This document shows positions 1 to 6,851 of a stretch of DNA of 64,000 bases, piece after piece. Both the position numbers and the translations under genes were made by a program. A model generated the notes under the pieces. That model was not told where the DNA came from, made no database searches, and saw only the letters and a list, made by a program, of their open reading frames with translations. The DNA lies in assembly GCF_900142125.1 (NCBI RefSeq), contig NZ_FQZT01000014.1:1-64000 (forward strand), in the 5' to 3' direction. Position 1 is the first letter of the stretch, and every line of letters begins with the position of its first letter. Source of the DNA: Malonomonas rubra DSM 5091 (lineage in GTDB: Bacteria > Desulfobacterota > Desulfuromonadia > Desulfuromonadales > Geopsychrobacteraceae).

Positions 1-96
1 GGTTCTTCCGCCGGTTCTTCCGCCGGTTCTTCCGCCGGTTCTTCCGCCGGTTCTTCCGCCGGTTCTTCCGCCGGTTCTTCCGCCGGTTCTTCCGCT
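1..96. repeat. Eight tandem 12-bp repeats (AEEP coding)
   Basis: The 12-base unit ggttcttccgcc is repeated eight times without interruption. Only the last base of the eighth copy differs (gct instead of gcc). On the minus strand each unit encodes Ala-Glu-Glu-Pro. The array begins at the window edge, so its true length is unknown. Such near-identical units can expand or contract by slippage without changing the frame, because 12 is a multiple of three. Confidence 0.95.
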
Positions 97-275
97 AAAG
101 CGGATTCCACAGCTGAATCAGCCTCGTCAAGGCTTTCCGCAGCAGCTTCGGCAGAAACATCATCGGCAGGTTCAACCTCAATAGCGGACTCTTCGGACTT
201 CGAAGGTTCGATAACCTCTTCAGGCGTTTCTGTCGATTTTTTTACTTTATTTTCTTCAGGCAACTGCTCGTCCAA
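1..275 (-). CDS. Acidic repeat protein, N-terminal part (cut by window edge)
   Basis: The coding strand is the minus strand and the gene runs off the left edge, so only about 91 N-terminal residues are visible. The start is taken as TTG at 275, eight bases after an AAGGAG ribosome binding site; no other in-frame start has such a site. The protein opens MDEQLPEENKVKKS and is rich in Glu, Ala, Pro and Ser. It then enters eight head-to-tail copies of Ala-Glu-Glu-Pro. There is no signal peptide or membrane segment, so this is probably a disordered acidic N-terminal extension of a cytoplasmic protein. FtsY receptors often carry such an extension, but nothing visible proves it. Function not assigned. 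Confidence 0.6.
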   Translation of the reverse strand, partial: MDEQLPEENKVKKSTETPEEVIEPSKSEESAIEVEPADDVSAEAAAESLDEADSAVESALAEEPAEEPAEEPAEEPAEEPAEEPAEEPAEE

Positions 276-439
276 ATCAGCAACTCCTTTGCAGGCAGAA
301 CATTACCTTAATTATTTCGGTTGTAAGTTGTTAAAACTTAAATAGGAATTTCTTTTTTTCGAAAGAAGATTGCATTAAGTATAGCGCCAAATGCGCAACG
401 GGCACCGGCCGAGGGGAAATGGGACGCAGAAATGTGCTG

Positions 440-964
440 TTAGTTAGTAGGGCGGAAGTTGCTCATGGTCGCTTCAAGTCGCAGGATTTCCAGTTGAAAA
501 GAGCCGGACTTGTGATCAGCGACAACAAAACCAACACTGCGGATCTGCGAGGGATCAAGCTCAGCCGGTGCTGCGAGCACACGGCCGTGATAGGTGGGGA
601 CAAAAACACTCCAGCGCAAGTGGATCGTCTGCTCTACACCTTTGCCGGTCTGGAAACCGACCCGGTAGGAGATCCCTTCGAAGTCGGTCGCACAGCGGAG
701 CGATAGCTTGTAACGGCGGCCATCACCTTTTACCCGCAGGGTAATTCCGGAATACTGACTGAGATCGTACAGGTTGGTACTGGAACGCACCGAGGCATAG
801 CCTTCTCCACCATCACAGCAGATGGTGCCCGAGAAAGTGATACCGCCCGGAAGAATCTGTTCCAGCTGGCTGCGCGAGCTGCCGCCAACGGCAACATCGT
901 CGACGCTATGCCACTGGTCAACAGTTTCCAGCAGGGTTAAATTGTGCAAAACTCTATTTGCCAC
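440..964 (-). CDS. CIA30-family protein
   Basis: A 174-residue protein resembling the CIA30 family (named after a mitochondrial complex I assembly factor; a beta-sandwich related to carbohydrate-binding modules). The family-like stretch WHSVDDVAVGG lies near the N-terminus, followed by GGEGYASVRS and a C-terminal VGFVVADHKSGSFQLEI strand. Bacterial members have no settled function. The GTG at 964 is chosen because GGAGG lies four bases before it; a TTG at 982 is in frame but has no such site. No signal peptide is seen, so it is probably cytoplasmic. It reads away from the S4 gene cluster on the same strand with a gap of about 70 bases. Confidence 0.65.
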   Translation of the reverse strand: MANRVLHNLTLLETVDQWHSVDDVAVGGSSRSQLEQILPGGITFSGTICCDGGEGYASVRSSTNLYDLSQYSGITLRVKGDGRRYKLSLRCATDFEGISYRVGFQTGKGVEQTIHLRWSVFVPTYHGRVLAAPAELDPSQIRSVGFVVADHKSGSFQLEILRLEATMSNFRPTN

Positions 965-1033
965 CCGGCCTCCAGATAACAATTCATTAAACAGGGTGCT
1001 AATCTAGCACAAATAAGAGCCGAGAGCCAAAAG

Positions 1034-1243
1034 CTAAACGACGGCGATCTGCCGACCTTCAAATTCGACCACCTGGCCGGACCTTATTTTACAGCGCTTG
1101 CGCAGTTCAATCTGACCATCGACCCTGACCAAACCTTCTGCAACCATCAACTTGGCGGTGCCGCCGCTGGAGCAGAGGCCGGTAATCTTCAACAGGTTGT
1201 GCAGCTCGACAAACTCATGGCCCTGTAGAGCAAACTCTTCCAT
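1034..1243 (-). CDS. S4-domain RNA-binding protein (YbcJ-like)
   Basis: A 69-residue protein made of little more than one S4 RNA-binding domain. The stretch LHNLLKITGLCSSGGTAKLMVAEGLVRVDGQIELRKRCKIRSGQVVEF is the usual alpha-L fold, with the conserved GxVxVDG turn and the basic RKR segment. Small stand-alone S4 proteins of this type (YbcJ/YaaA group) bind structured RNA and are linked to ribosomes. It starts three bases after the stop of the methyltransferase gene upstream (1247-1978), so the two are probably one transcript. The assignment to the S4 fold is firm; the exact RNA target is unknown. Confidence 0.85.
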   Translation of the reverse strand: MEEFALQGHEFVELHNLLKITGLCSSGGTAKLMVAEGLVRVDGQIELRKRCKIRSGQVVEFEGRQIAVV

Positions 1244-1246
1244 CGC

Positions 1247-1978
1247 TTATTTCCTCGTCCCAAACTCACGCGGTTTACTGGTAGCGCGACCTGCTGATGC
1301 TTTTTTCGCCACCTTTTTCTCCGCCACCCAGACAGCATGACGGTAACCACCTTTGCCCGGCCGCTCGCATTGCACGGCAAAACCCGCTGCGGTAAGTCGG
1401 CTTTCAAACCCAGTATCCGGATTTTCGCCCCAGATGGCGAAGACTCCGTTTTTCTTTAAAGCAGATCGACACTGTTCGATCGCCCGGCTGCCGTAAAGCG
1501 GGTCGTTACGTTTGTCGGTCTGCGGCCCCGGTCCACGATAAAGATCATAAATAATTGCATCGAAACTCTCAGCGGGAGAAGTTTTCACCAGTTCGGCAAC
1601 ATCACCGATTGCAACATTCACCCGTGGGTCGGCAGCAGCACCATCTGTCAACTCGGCCAGCGGGCCAAGGCACCATTGATGAATTTTCGCATTGAGTTCA
1701 GCGACCACCACTTCGGCGTTTTCTGGCAATTCGTCGAGCACAGCGCGCAAGGTGATCGCCATTCCCAACCCGCCAACCAGAACGCGCGGGTTGGGATAAT
1801 TTTTCAGTTTCCGGCAACCGAGCTTGCCGAGCGCCATCTCTGAACGCTGGGCTTTACTGTTCATCAGAATCTGCGAACCAACAGTAATCAAAAAATCACC
1901 CTTGCCCCGTTTACGCAGTTCGAGAACACCTTCATCATCGGTTTCAAACCGGTCGAGAACCTGCCAGGGAATCGCCAT
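1247..1978 (-). CDS. Spermine/spermidine synthase-like methyltransferase-fold protein
   Basis: A 243-residue Rossmann-fold protein. Visible motifs are a nucleotide-binding loop VLVGGLGMAITLRAVL, an acidic strand VVVAELN, an AIGDVAEL segment and the catalytic-site-like stretch FDAIIYDLYRGPGP. This order matches spermidine synthase-related enzymes, though the aminopropyl-transfer residues cannot be confirmed by eye. The C-terminus is a Lys/Arg-rich tail. The start ATG at 1978 has AAGGAT seven bases upstream; an in-frame extension to 2047 lacks a good site and is less likely. It is followed directly by the S4 gene. It could also be a small-molecule methyltransferase. Confidence 0.75.
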   Translation of the reverse strand: MAIPWQVLDRFETDDEGVLELRKRGKGDFLITVGSQILMNSKAQRSEMALGKLGCRKLKNYPNPRVLVGGLGMAITLRAVLDELPENAEVVVAELNAKIHQWCLGPLAELTDGAAADPRVNVAIGDVAELVKTSPAESFDAIIYDLYRGPGPQTDKRNDPLYGSRAIEQCRSALKKNGVFAIWGENPDTGFESRLTAAGFAVQCERPGKGGYRHAVWVAEKKVAKKASAGRATSKPREFGTRK

Positions 1979-2225
1979 GCCAACATCCTTTAAAAACAAA
2001 GAAACCACAGGGTAACACCTGTGGCCGGAGTGTTGGAGTTTTAGCATTGATATGTCGATGGGGGCAATCTGTTTTTACGCTTTGGTCCTTGGCAAAAAGC
2101 TTCTACTGAGAGCTGAAAAGGTATTCTACGGCAAGTGTTTTCAGTTCCCCCTTGAGACTGGTGCAAACAGAGCTAAACTGATAAAAACAGTTACAGATTC
2201 ACTCTTTTTTCCTTTGGGAGAACAG

Positions 2226-3785
2226 ATGAAATCATCAGACAAAACGCCGATCCGCCCGGAGCAGAGCGACAGCTCAACCCCCTTCCCGGTCTATCTGGAG
2301 ACCTTCCAAAAGACCCTGCACAATCTTTTTCACACCCGCGAGGATATCGATCAACTGAGCACCCGCCGTGGGCTGCCACCTTACGTGCTGAGAGATATTA
2401 TGGCCTGCAGCCCCTTTGCCACTTTCATCCCCGATCAATACGGTGGTCGAGGTGGACAGCTGCACGAAGGAATCGCGCTGGTCGAAGCGGCCTCCTACGA
2501 ATCCTTGCCGCTGGCGCTGATGTTCGGCATCAACTGGGCATTGTTCATTCAGCCGGTAACGAAATACGCCCAGGAGCAGGCACGTGAATCGGTCCTGACC
2601 GATTTTGTTCAGCAGCGGAAAATGGGCGGTCTGATGATCACCGAGCCCGAGTACGGCAGCGACGCGCTGCACATGCAGAGTTCCTGGACCGAACATGATG
2701 GGCTGTGCCGCCTGCAGGGAACCAAGCACTGGGCCGGCCTGACTGGCTGGGCTGATTACTGGCTGCTGACGGCAAGGCATTTCAGCGAAAAAAAAGGCCT
2801 CGGCCGCGATATCGACTTTTTTATCTGCGACGCCAACGCGCCCGGACAACAGATCATTGTTGAAGAGAAGTACAACAACCTGGGAATCTACATGCTCCCT
2901 TACGGGCGCAACCGAATCGATGTTGTCATCCCGAAAACCCATCAACTGGTGCCGCAGAGTACCGGCGTGAAGATGATGCTCGACCTGCTGCACCGCAGTC
3001 GGATGCAGTTTCCGGCAATGGCGATCGGCTTTGTCCGACGTATTCTGGATGAAGCCACGACCCACTGCCGGGGGCGGCAGGTCGGCGGCAAAAGCCTCGC
3101 CAGCTACGACCAGGTCCAGGCACGGTTGGCTAGAATCCAGTCGGCGGTGACGATTTGCTCGGCGCTGTGCCTCAACACCAGCGAAAAGGCCGGGCTGGAA
3201 AACAACCTGGCGACCCATGGCGTCGAAGCAAATGCCGTTAAAACCTGCGTTACCGACCTGATGCAGGAAAGCTCGCAATCACTGCTGCAACTGGTCGGTG
3301 CCAAAGGTTACCGACTCGATCATTTTGCCGGTCGGGCGACCATTGACAACCGTCCTTTCCAGATCTTCGAGGGCTCGAACGATATCCTCTACATCCAGAT
3401 CGGCGAGGCTCTGCTCAAACAGATGAAGGTTGCCAAAGAGCAGAACCTGCAGCGTTATCTCTGCGGTTACGCACTCACCGATCGCGCTGCTGAGAGGCTC
3501 AAAAACCTGCTCAGCTTCGCAATCGATTCATCGCTGCCGCAGCGGAAGTTGCTGGAAATCGGCCAGGTGATCAGTCGCATCATCGTAATGAATCTGGTTT
3601 TGAAGCTCGCCGATAAAGGCTTCAATAAGAGCCTGATCGATAATTGCCTGGCAACGTTACAGCAGGAAATATCAGCGCTGTTGACCGGCTACGCTTCTGC
3701 GAATCTGAGTACGCTGCTGGCGGTAGAGGAGGAATCGCAATCCTGGCGGGATTGTCTGGCTGAACCGAAGCTGAAAAGTGTATGA
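2226..3785 (+). CDS. Acyl-CoA dehydrogenase family protein
   Basis: A 519-residue flavoprotein of the acyl-CoA dehydrogenase superfamily, which oxidises acyl-CoA thioesters at the alpha-beta bond using FAD and passes electrons to ETF. Family marks are ITEPEYGSDA (the FAD/substrate loop), a beta-barrel middle region, and the C-terminal IFEGSNDILYIQIGEALL, which corresponds to the conserved IFEGT segment near the FAD. It is longer than the usual 380-400 residues, with extra sequence at the N-terminus and a helical C-terminal extension. The ATG at 2226 follows GGGAG by five bases; the frame stays open upstream to 2052, but those residues look non-coding. No electron-transfer partner is next to it. 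The substrate is unknown. Confidence 0.8.
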   Translation: MKSSDKTPIRPEQSDSSTPFPVYLETFQKTLHNLFHTREDIDQLSTRRGLPPYVLRDIMACSPFATFIPDQYGGRGGQLHEGIALVEAASYESLPLALMFGINWALFIQPVTKYAQEQARESVLTDFVQQRKMGGLMITEPEYGSDALHMQSSWTEHDGLCRLQGTKHWAGLTGWADYWLLTARHFSEKKGLGRDIDFFICDANAPGQQIIVEEKYNNLGIYMLPYGRNRIDVVIPKTHQLVPQSTGVKMMLDLLHRSRMQFPAMAIGFVRRILDEATTHCRGRQVGGKSLASYDQVQARLARIQSAVTICSALCLNTSEKAGLENNLATHGVEANAVKTCVTDLMQESSQSLLQLVGAKGYRLDHFAGRATIDNRPFQIFEGSNDILYIQIGEALLKQMKVAKEQNLQRYLCGYALTDRAAERLKNLLSFAIDSSLPQRKLLEIGQVISRIIVMNLVLKLADKGFNKSLIDNCLATLQQEISALLTGYASANLSTLLAVEEESQSWRDCLAEPKLKSV

Positions 3786-3830
3786 GAGTAAAGCTCTATT
3801 GTGGATAAATCTTGAAGTCAGGGGGATGTT

Positions 3831-4673
3831 ATGCGGTTTGTGCTTTACAACATCCGTTATGCGACAGGCAACAAGGCACGAAATTTTGTTCGCCCATCTT
3901 ATAAAAACCTGGAAAGGATAACAGGTTTTCTGCGCGAACTGGAGCCAGACCTGGTTGGTTTGGTCGAAGTCGATCAGGGATCCTACCGAATGCGGGGAAA
4001 AAACCAGGCCGAATTGCTGGCGGAGGCGCTGGGACATTACCATACTCACTCGGTCAAATATGGCGAAAAGTCATTCTGGCGACATGTGCCGATACTGAAA
4101 AAACAGGCGAATGCCTTTTTGGCCAGGGACCGTATCCGCAATGAAACATTCCACTTCTTCAAACATGGCATGAAGCGCCTGGTGATCGAGCTGGAACTGG
4201 AGCACGTGATCATCTACCTGGTGCATCTGGCTCTTGGGGGAAGGGCCAGGCACAGGCAGTTGAGCGCTTTATATGATCTGGTAAAACGGGCGGAAAAGCC
4301 ATGTGTTGTTGCAGGCGACTTCAACGCATTATGGGGCGAGCGTGAGATTGACCTGTTTCTTGCTGCGACCGGTTTAAAAAGCGCGAACATCCAAGGCCTG
4401 CCAACTTTTCCGAGCAAGAAGCCGCATCGGCACCTTGATTTTATTCTCTACAGCGACAAGATTAACATGCTCGATTTTTGCATTCCGCAAGTGGCGTTTT
4501 CGGATCATCTACCGCTCGTCGTCGATTTTGACGTTGAGGTTGACATCGATTTAAGAAAGATCGAACGGGAACAGCATTGTTATTGCTTGCTATCCGGGGA
4601 AAGTCTTGCTCCGAATTGCCATGAGTGCCATGCGCCACAAGAGAAAACCGAAACCCTCAAAACAATGTTCTAA
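3831..4673 (+). CDS. Endonuclease/exonuclease/phosphatase family protein with Cys-rich tail
   Basis: A 280-residue member of the EEP superfamily of metal-dependent phosphodiesterases and phosphatases. The catalytic landmarks are in order: N7 (YNIRYA), E46 (GLVEVD), D163 and N165 (AGDFNALWGE), D203 (HLDFIL), and D225-H226 (SDHLPLV). There is no signal peptide, so it is cytoplasmic. After the fold ends near residue 235 there is a tail with C-x-C and, about twelve residues later, C-x-x-C. Such a set of four cysteines could bind zinc and is not typical of the family. The substrate (nucleic acid, phospholipid or inositol phosphate) cannot be told. Confidence 0.82.
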   Translation: MRFVLYNIRYATGNKARNFVRPSYKNLERITGFLRELEPDLVGLVEVDQGSYRMRGKNQAELLAEALGHYHTHSVKYGEKSFWRHVPILKKQANAFLARDRIRNETFHFFKHGMKRLVIELELEHVIIYLVHLALGGRARHRQLSALYDLVKRAEKPCVVAGDFNALWGEREIDLFLAATGLKSANIQGLPTFPSKKPHRHLDFILYSDKINMLDFCIPQVAFSDHLPLVVDFDVEVDIDLRKIEREQHCYCLLSGESLAPNCHECHAPQEKTETLKTMF

Positions 4674-4917
4674 CCTGCTGTTTTTAAACTGTTTTTGCCA
4701 AAAAACAGGAAAGACATTGTTCCAAAAATGAAATTCAAAACTTTTTTAAATTTTTTTTCACAATGCCGTCAAAGTGTCTACATTGTCATTTCCAGCAGTT
4801 ATAGGGTTTTTCCTTTTAAAAACAGGGTTTTACAAATTTCTCCCTATTGACAGCTCAAATCCCTCAACTTACGATTATCACTAGAGAACACACTAGCCCT
4901 AGTCAAGAGGTGGGATC
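4674..4917 (+). other. AT-rich intergenic region with promoter
   Basis: This gap between the EEP gene and the small gene at 4918 is clearly richer in A and T than its surroundings. It has several runs of T and A (for example around 4740-4760) and the promoter listed separately at 4847-4875. No tRNA-like or other RNA gene structure was recognised. Confidence 0.6.
4847..4875 (+). promoter_or_regulatory. Sigma-70-type promoter of the small gene
   Basis: TTGACA at 4847-4852 is a perfect -35 box. Seventeen bases later comes TACGAT at 4870-4875, which matches the -10 consensus at four of six positions. Transcription would start around 4882, some 35 bases before the ATG at 4918. Confidence 0.65.
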
Positions 4918-5115
4918 ATGATTTCTTTATCGGCAGCAACTTTGATAGTTGCAAGAAAAACCAAGCAAGTGATTCGGTCGATCGTTCTTTACGAAATGAA
5001 GAAGAGCGCTGCGGGCTGGGGCCTGCACAACGACAACCTGTTCCCGGATCGTAAACCGGAACCGGTTATCAAGCTGCAAGTCAGCCGACGCAAGCTTCGC
5101 CTTCCGAAGCACTGA
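4918..5115 (+). CDS. Small basic protein of unknown function (65 residues)
   Basis: A 65-residue open reading frame that forms a complete transcription unit of its own: a good promoter at 4847-4875, a GAGGTGGG-type ribosome binding site a few bases before ATG, and a strong terminator at 5124-5154. The product is basic (many Lys and Arg) with a hydrophobic N-terminal stretch of about 12 residues (ISLSAATLIVA) that is too short for a clear membrane span. I do not recognise a family. The transcript could also act as a small RNA, but the intact frame with a start signal favours a protein. Confidence 0.5.
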   Translation: MISLSAATLIVARKTKQVIRSIVLYEMKKSAAGWGLHNDNLFPDRKPEPVIKLQVSRRKLRLPKH

Positions 5116-5123
5116 AACAAACG

Positions 5124-5154
5124 GGGCGGCCCACAAGAGCCGCCCTTTTGTTTT
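5124..5154. terminator. Rho-independent terminator
   Basis: GGGCGGC at 5124-5130 pairs perfectly with GCCGCCC at 5139-5145 across an eight-base loop, followed by TTTTGTTTT. It ends the small gene on the plus strand and lies between convergent genes, so it may also serve the gene at 5173 on the other strand. Confidence 0.88.
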
Positions 5155-5172
5155 ACCGTTGTTCCTGTTCCT

Positions 5173-5640
5173 CTATTCTTCCAGCTCGGCAGCAATCTGC
5201 CTTACTTTCTCAATATCTTCTTCGGCAAACTCTTCAACCCAAAGGGCCGTTGCCAGGTAAAGCTGGAGATAAGGCCAATCCGTGTGCTGCTTAAGCAGCC
5301 GGGCATACAGCTTCAGCTTGGTTTCCTGCCCTTCGTCACCAGCCTCTTCCAGCATCGCCAAATACTGATCGTTGACCTCCGGGGCCAGCTCGGTGAAATA
5401 GGCCACCAGCACATCGACAGCCAGATGACCCTCTTCACCGCTATAAAGAGCTTTATCCAGACGTGGGCCGGTTCCCGCCTTGCGGGCAATCAGCATCTCG
5501 CGGCGAAAGTTCTTCACCCCGGCGGCCTCGACCCAACGCGTGAAGACAAAGGGTTGTTTTTTCGCCATCGCTCTACTGACGGCAGCTTTACGATTTTCCG
5601 GCAGGTCCTGCCAGGCTTTTTGTACAGACTCTGGAACCAT
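5173..5640 (-). CDS. Conserved-type hypothetical protein, helical
   Basis: A 155-residue soluble protein that looks entirely helical and acidic towards the C-terminus (WVEEFAEEDIEKVRQIAAELEE). The middle contains a stretch rich in Leu and Tyr (KLKLYARLLKQHTDWPYLQLYLATALW). There is no signal peptide, membrane segment or cysteine motif. I do not recognise the family. It is transcribed on the minus strand from a start near the slyD terminator and converges on the small gene's terminator at 5124-5154. It shares no operon with a neighbour. Confidence 0.7.
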   Translation of the reverse strand: MVPESVQKAWQDLPENRKAAVSRAMAKKQPFVFTRWVEAAGVKNFRREMLIARKAGTGPRLDKALYSGEEGHLAVDVLVAYFTELAPEVNDQYLAMLEEAGDEGQETKLKLYARLLKQHTDWPYLQLYLATALWVEEFAEEDIEKVRQIAAELEE

Positions 5641-5726
5641 CTATTTTTGACCTTTCTGCAGATCGTTTTCGTTGGGGCGCACTATGCCATCTTCCTTCGC
5701 CAAGAACAAGATTATCCCACAGCAAT

Positions 5727-5754
5727 GAAAAAAGCGGCCTGAAAAGACCGCTTT
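5727..5754 (-). terminator. Rho-independent terminator of the slyD operon
   Basis: On the minus strand AAAGCGG (5754-5748) pairs with CCGCTTT (5737-5731) over a ten-base loop and is followed by a T-rich tail. It lies about 35 bases after the slyD stop codon. Confidence 0.75.
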
Positions 5755-5787
5755 CCCCCTGGTTTTCTATTTGAGTTGCGTTGCTAT

Positions 5788-6237
5788 TCAGTGAACAGCA
5801 ACGCCTTTTTCATCGATACTGACCAGCTGCAGGGCGAAGGTCAGATCGAGTCCGGCCAGAGGATGGTTGCCGTCGAGGGTCACTTCCTCGTTTTCATCCC
5901 TGACGATGCGCATGACCCGTTCTTCGCCATCGCCGAATGACAGTGAAATTTTCTCACCGACACGCAGTTCGCGCCCAGCCGGAAAACTGCTGCGGGGAAC
6001 GCAGATCATATTCTCTTTCATATGTGGCCCAAAGGCCTTTTCAGCCGGGATCTCGACATTGTTAGCTGCACCGACTTTCATTCCCGCAACCGCCTCTTCC
6101 AGGGCAGGGAAGACTTCGCCGCTGCCGAGAACAAAACTCAACGGGTTGTCATCGTCTGCGCTGTCGAAAATACGGCCATTGTCGAGTGTGCCAATATAGT
6201 GAATGGTGACCCGGTCACCCATCTGTGCAATTGTCAT
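5788..6237 (-). CDS. slyD: FKBP-type peptidyl-prolyl isomerase (SlyD-like)
   Basis: A 149-residue FKBP-fold prolyl isomerase of the SlyD type, which speeds up cis-trans proline flips in client proteins and acts as a chaperone. The FKBP core is seen in VTIHYIGTLDNGRIFDSA and LSFVLGSGEVFPALEEAVAGMKVG. It is split by the insert-in-flap region (about 70-125), which begins AFGPHMKEN and ends LDGNHPLAGLDL. Unlike E. coli SlyD it lacks the long His/Cys-rich metal-binding C-terminal tail and ends at KGVAVH. Its ATG overlaps the stop codon of the upstream gene by one base (TGATG), so translation is probably coupled. Confidence 0.88.
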   Translation of the reverse strand: MTIAQMGDRVTIHYIGTLDNGRIFDSADDDNPLSFVLGSGEVFPALEEAVAGMKVGAANNVEIPAEKAFGPHMKENMICVPRSSFPAGRELRVGEKISLSFGDGEERVMRIVRDENEEVTLDGNHPLAGLDLTFALQLVSIDEKGVAVH

Positions 6238-6554
6238 CAGTGCACCTCCGTCGTTTCGCTTCCCAGCAGCCCCTGCATCACCATCAGCAGGCAGTCGTAC
6301 ATTTCTTCTCGCGTGTGCACAAAGGCCGGGACCTCGTTATTCATCACTTCTTCCATCCGATGCAGGACATCCATTTCCGTCGTATTCAGAGCGTCCATCA
6401 CCTTTTCGAACACCGGGATCACTTCGTACATGTCATTCCGGTCGAAAGGGTTGGAATCCGGCTTACCACTGAATTTCGGCAGTTCGCGATTTTCTTTTTT
6501 GCGCGGATAGCGGTAGTAAAGGTCGGAAGGTTTGATCATCACACCCATAACCAT
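6237..6554 (-). CDS. Hypothetical protein between HTH gene and slyD
   Basis: A protein of about 105 residues with no family I recognise. The start chosen is the ATG at 6554, which overlaps the stop of the upstream gene (TGATG); alternative ATGs follow at 6548 and 6539. Sequence marks are a basic aromatic segment KPSDLYYRYPRKKENRELPKF, a Pro/Asp-rich stretch, and a C-terminal helical half with many Met residues (VMDALNTTEMDVLHRMEEVMNN). It is flanked on both sides by one-base overlaps, so it is the middle gene of a tightly coupled trio. That suggests it works with the HTH/Cys protein or the SlyD-like isomerase. Confidence 0.75.
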   Translation of the reverse strand: MVMGVMIKPSDLYYRYPRKKENRELPKFSGKPDSNPFDRNDMYEVIPVFEKVMDALNTTEMDVLHRMEEVMNNEVPAFVHTREEMYDCLLMVMQGLLGSETTEVH

Positions 6555-6796
6555 CACCCGCAGCTTGACGAACAGCCACCACCACAATGGCTCTTCGCCT
6601 TGCAGACGCTGCCGTTATGACCACGATTGGCGTCATTAAGGTAGCTCGCCAAGGAATCAGCCGCGACATACCAGCTGCCGTCGATCTCCTCTCCAGCCAG
6701 CAGACCGCGCTTGATATGCATCATGACGTTGACAGGGGTTGTTTTCATTGTCGTCGCCACTTCATCGACTGTCAGTTTTTCGATTTCCGTTGTCAT
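6554..6796 (-). CDS. Small HTH protein with cysteine-rich tail
   Basis: An 80-residue protein in two parts. Residues 5-55 look like an excisionase/MerR-type winged helix-turn-helix (KLTVDEVATTMKTTPVNVMMHIKRGLLAGEEIDGSWYV). The tail after residue 60 contains five cysteines and one His with many Gly and Ser (C-K-A-K-S-H-C-G-G-G-C-S-S-S-C-G), a likely metal-binding tail. It is the first gene of a coupled operon with the unknown gene and slyD. A start ATG at 6796 has an AGGAACA site upstream. It may be a small metal-dependent regulator, but DNA binding and metal binding are both inferred. Confidence 0.75.
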   Translation of the reverse strand: MTTEIEKLTVDEVATTMKTTPVNVMMHIKRGLLAGEEIDGSWYVAADSLASYLNDANRGHNGSVCKAKSHCGGGCSSSCG

Positions 6797-6851
6797 TGTT
6801 CCTGTTCCTTTCCAGATAATAAAGTTTCACCGCAAAGTTCACGGAGAACGG

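Noticed and set aside
1-96. CRISPR array or origin iterons at the left edge
   Set aside because: The 12-bp units are directly adjacent with no spacers and encode AEEP in frame with a protein start at 275.
2274-3278. A 334-codon open frame opposite the acyl-CoA dehydrogenase gene
   Set aside because: Mirror of a strong coding frame; no family features.
6825-6850. Fragment resembling a common ACCGCAAAG-type intergenic repeat
   Set aside because: Only about 25 bases match the pattern and there is no second copy in the window, so chance cannot be excluded.
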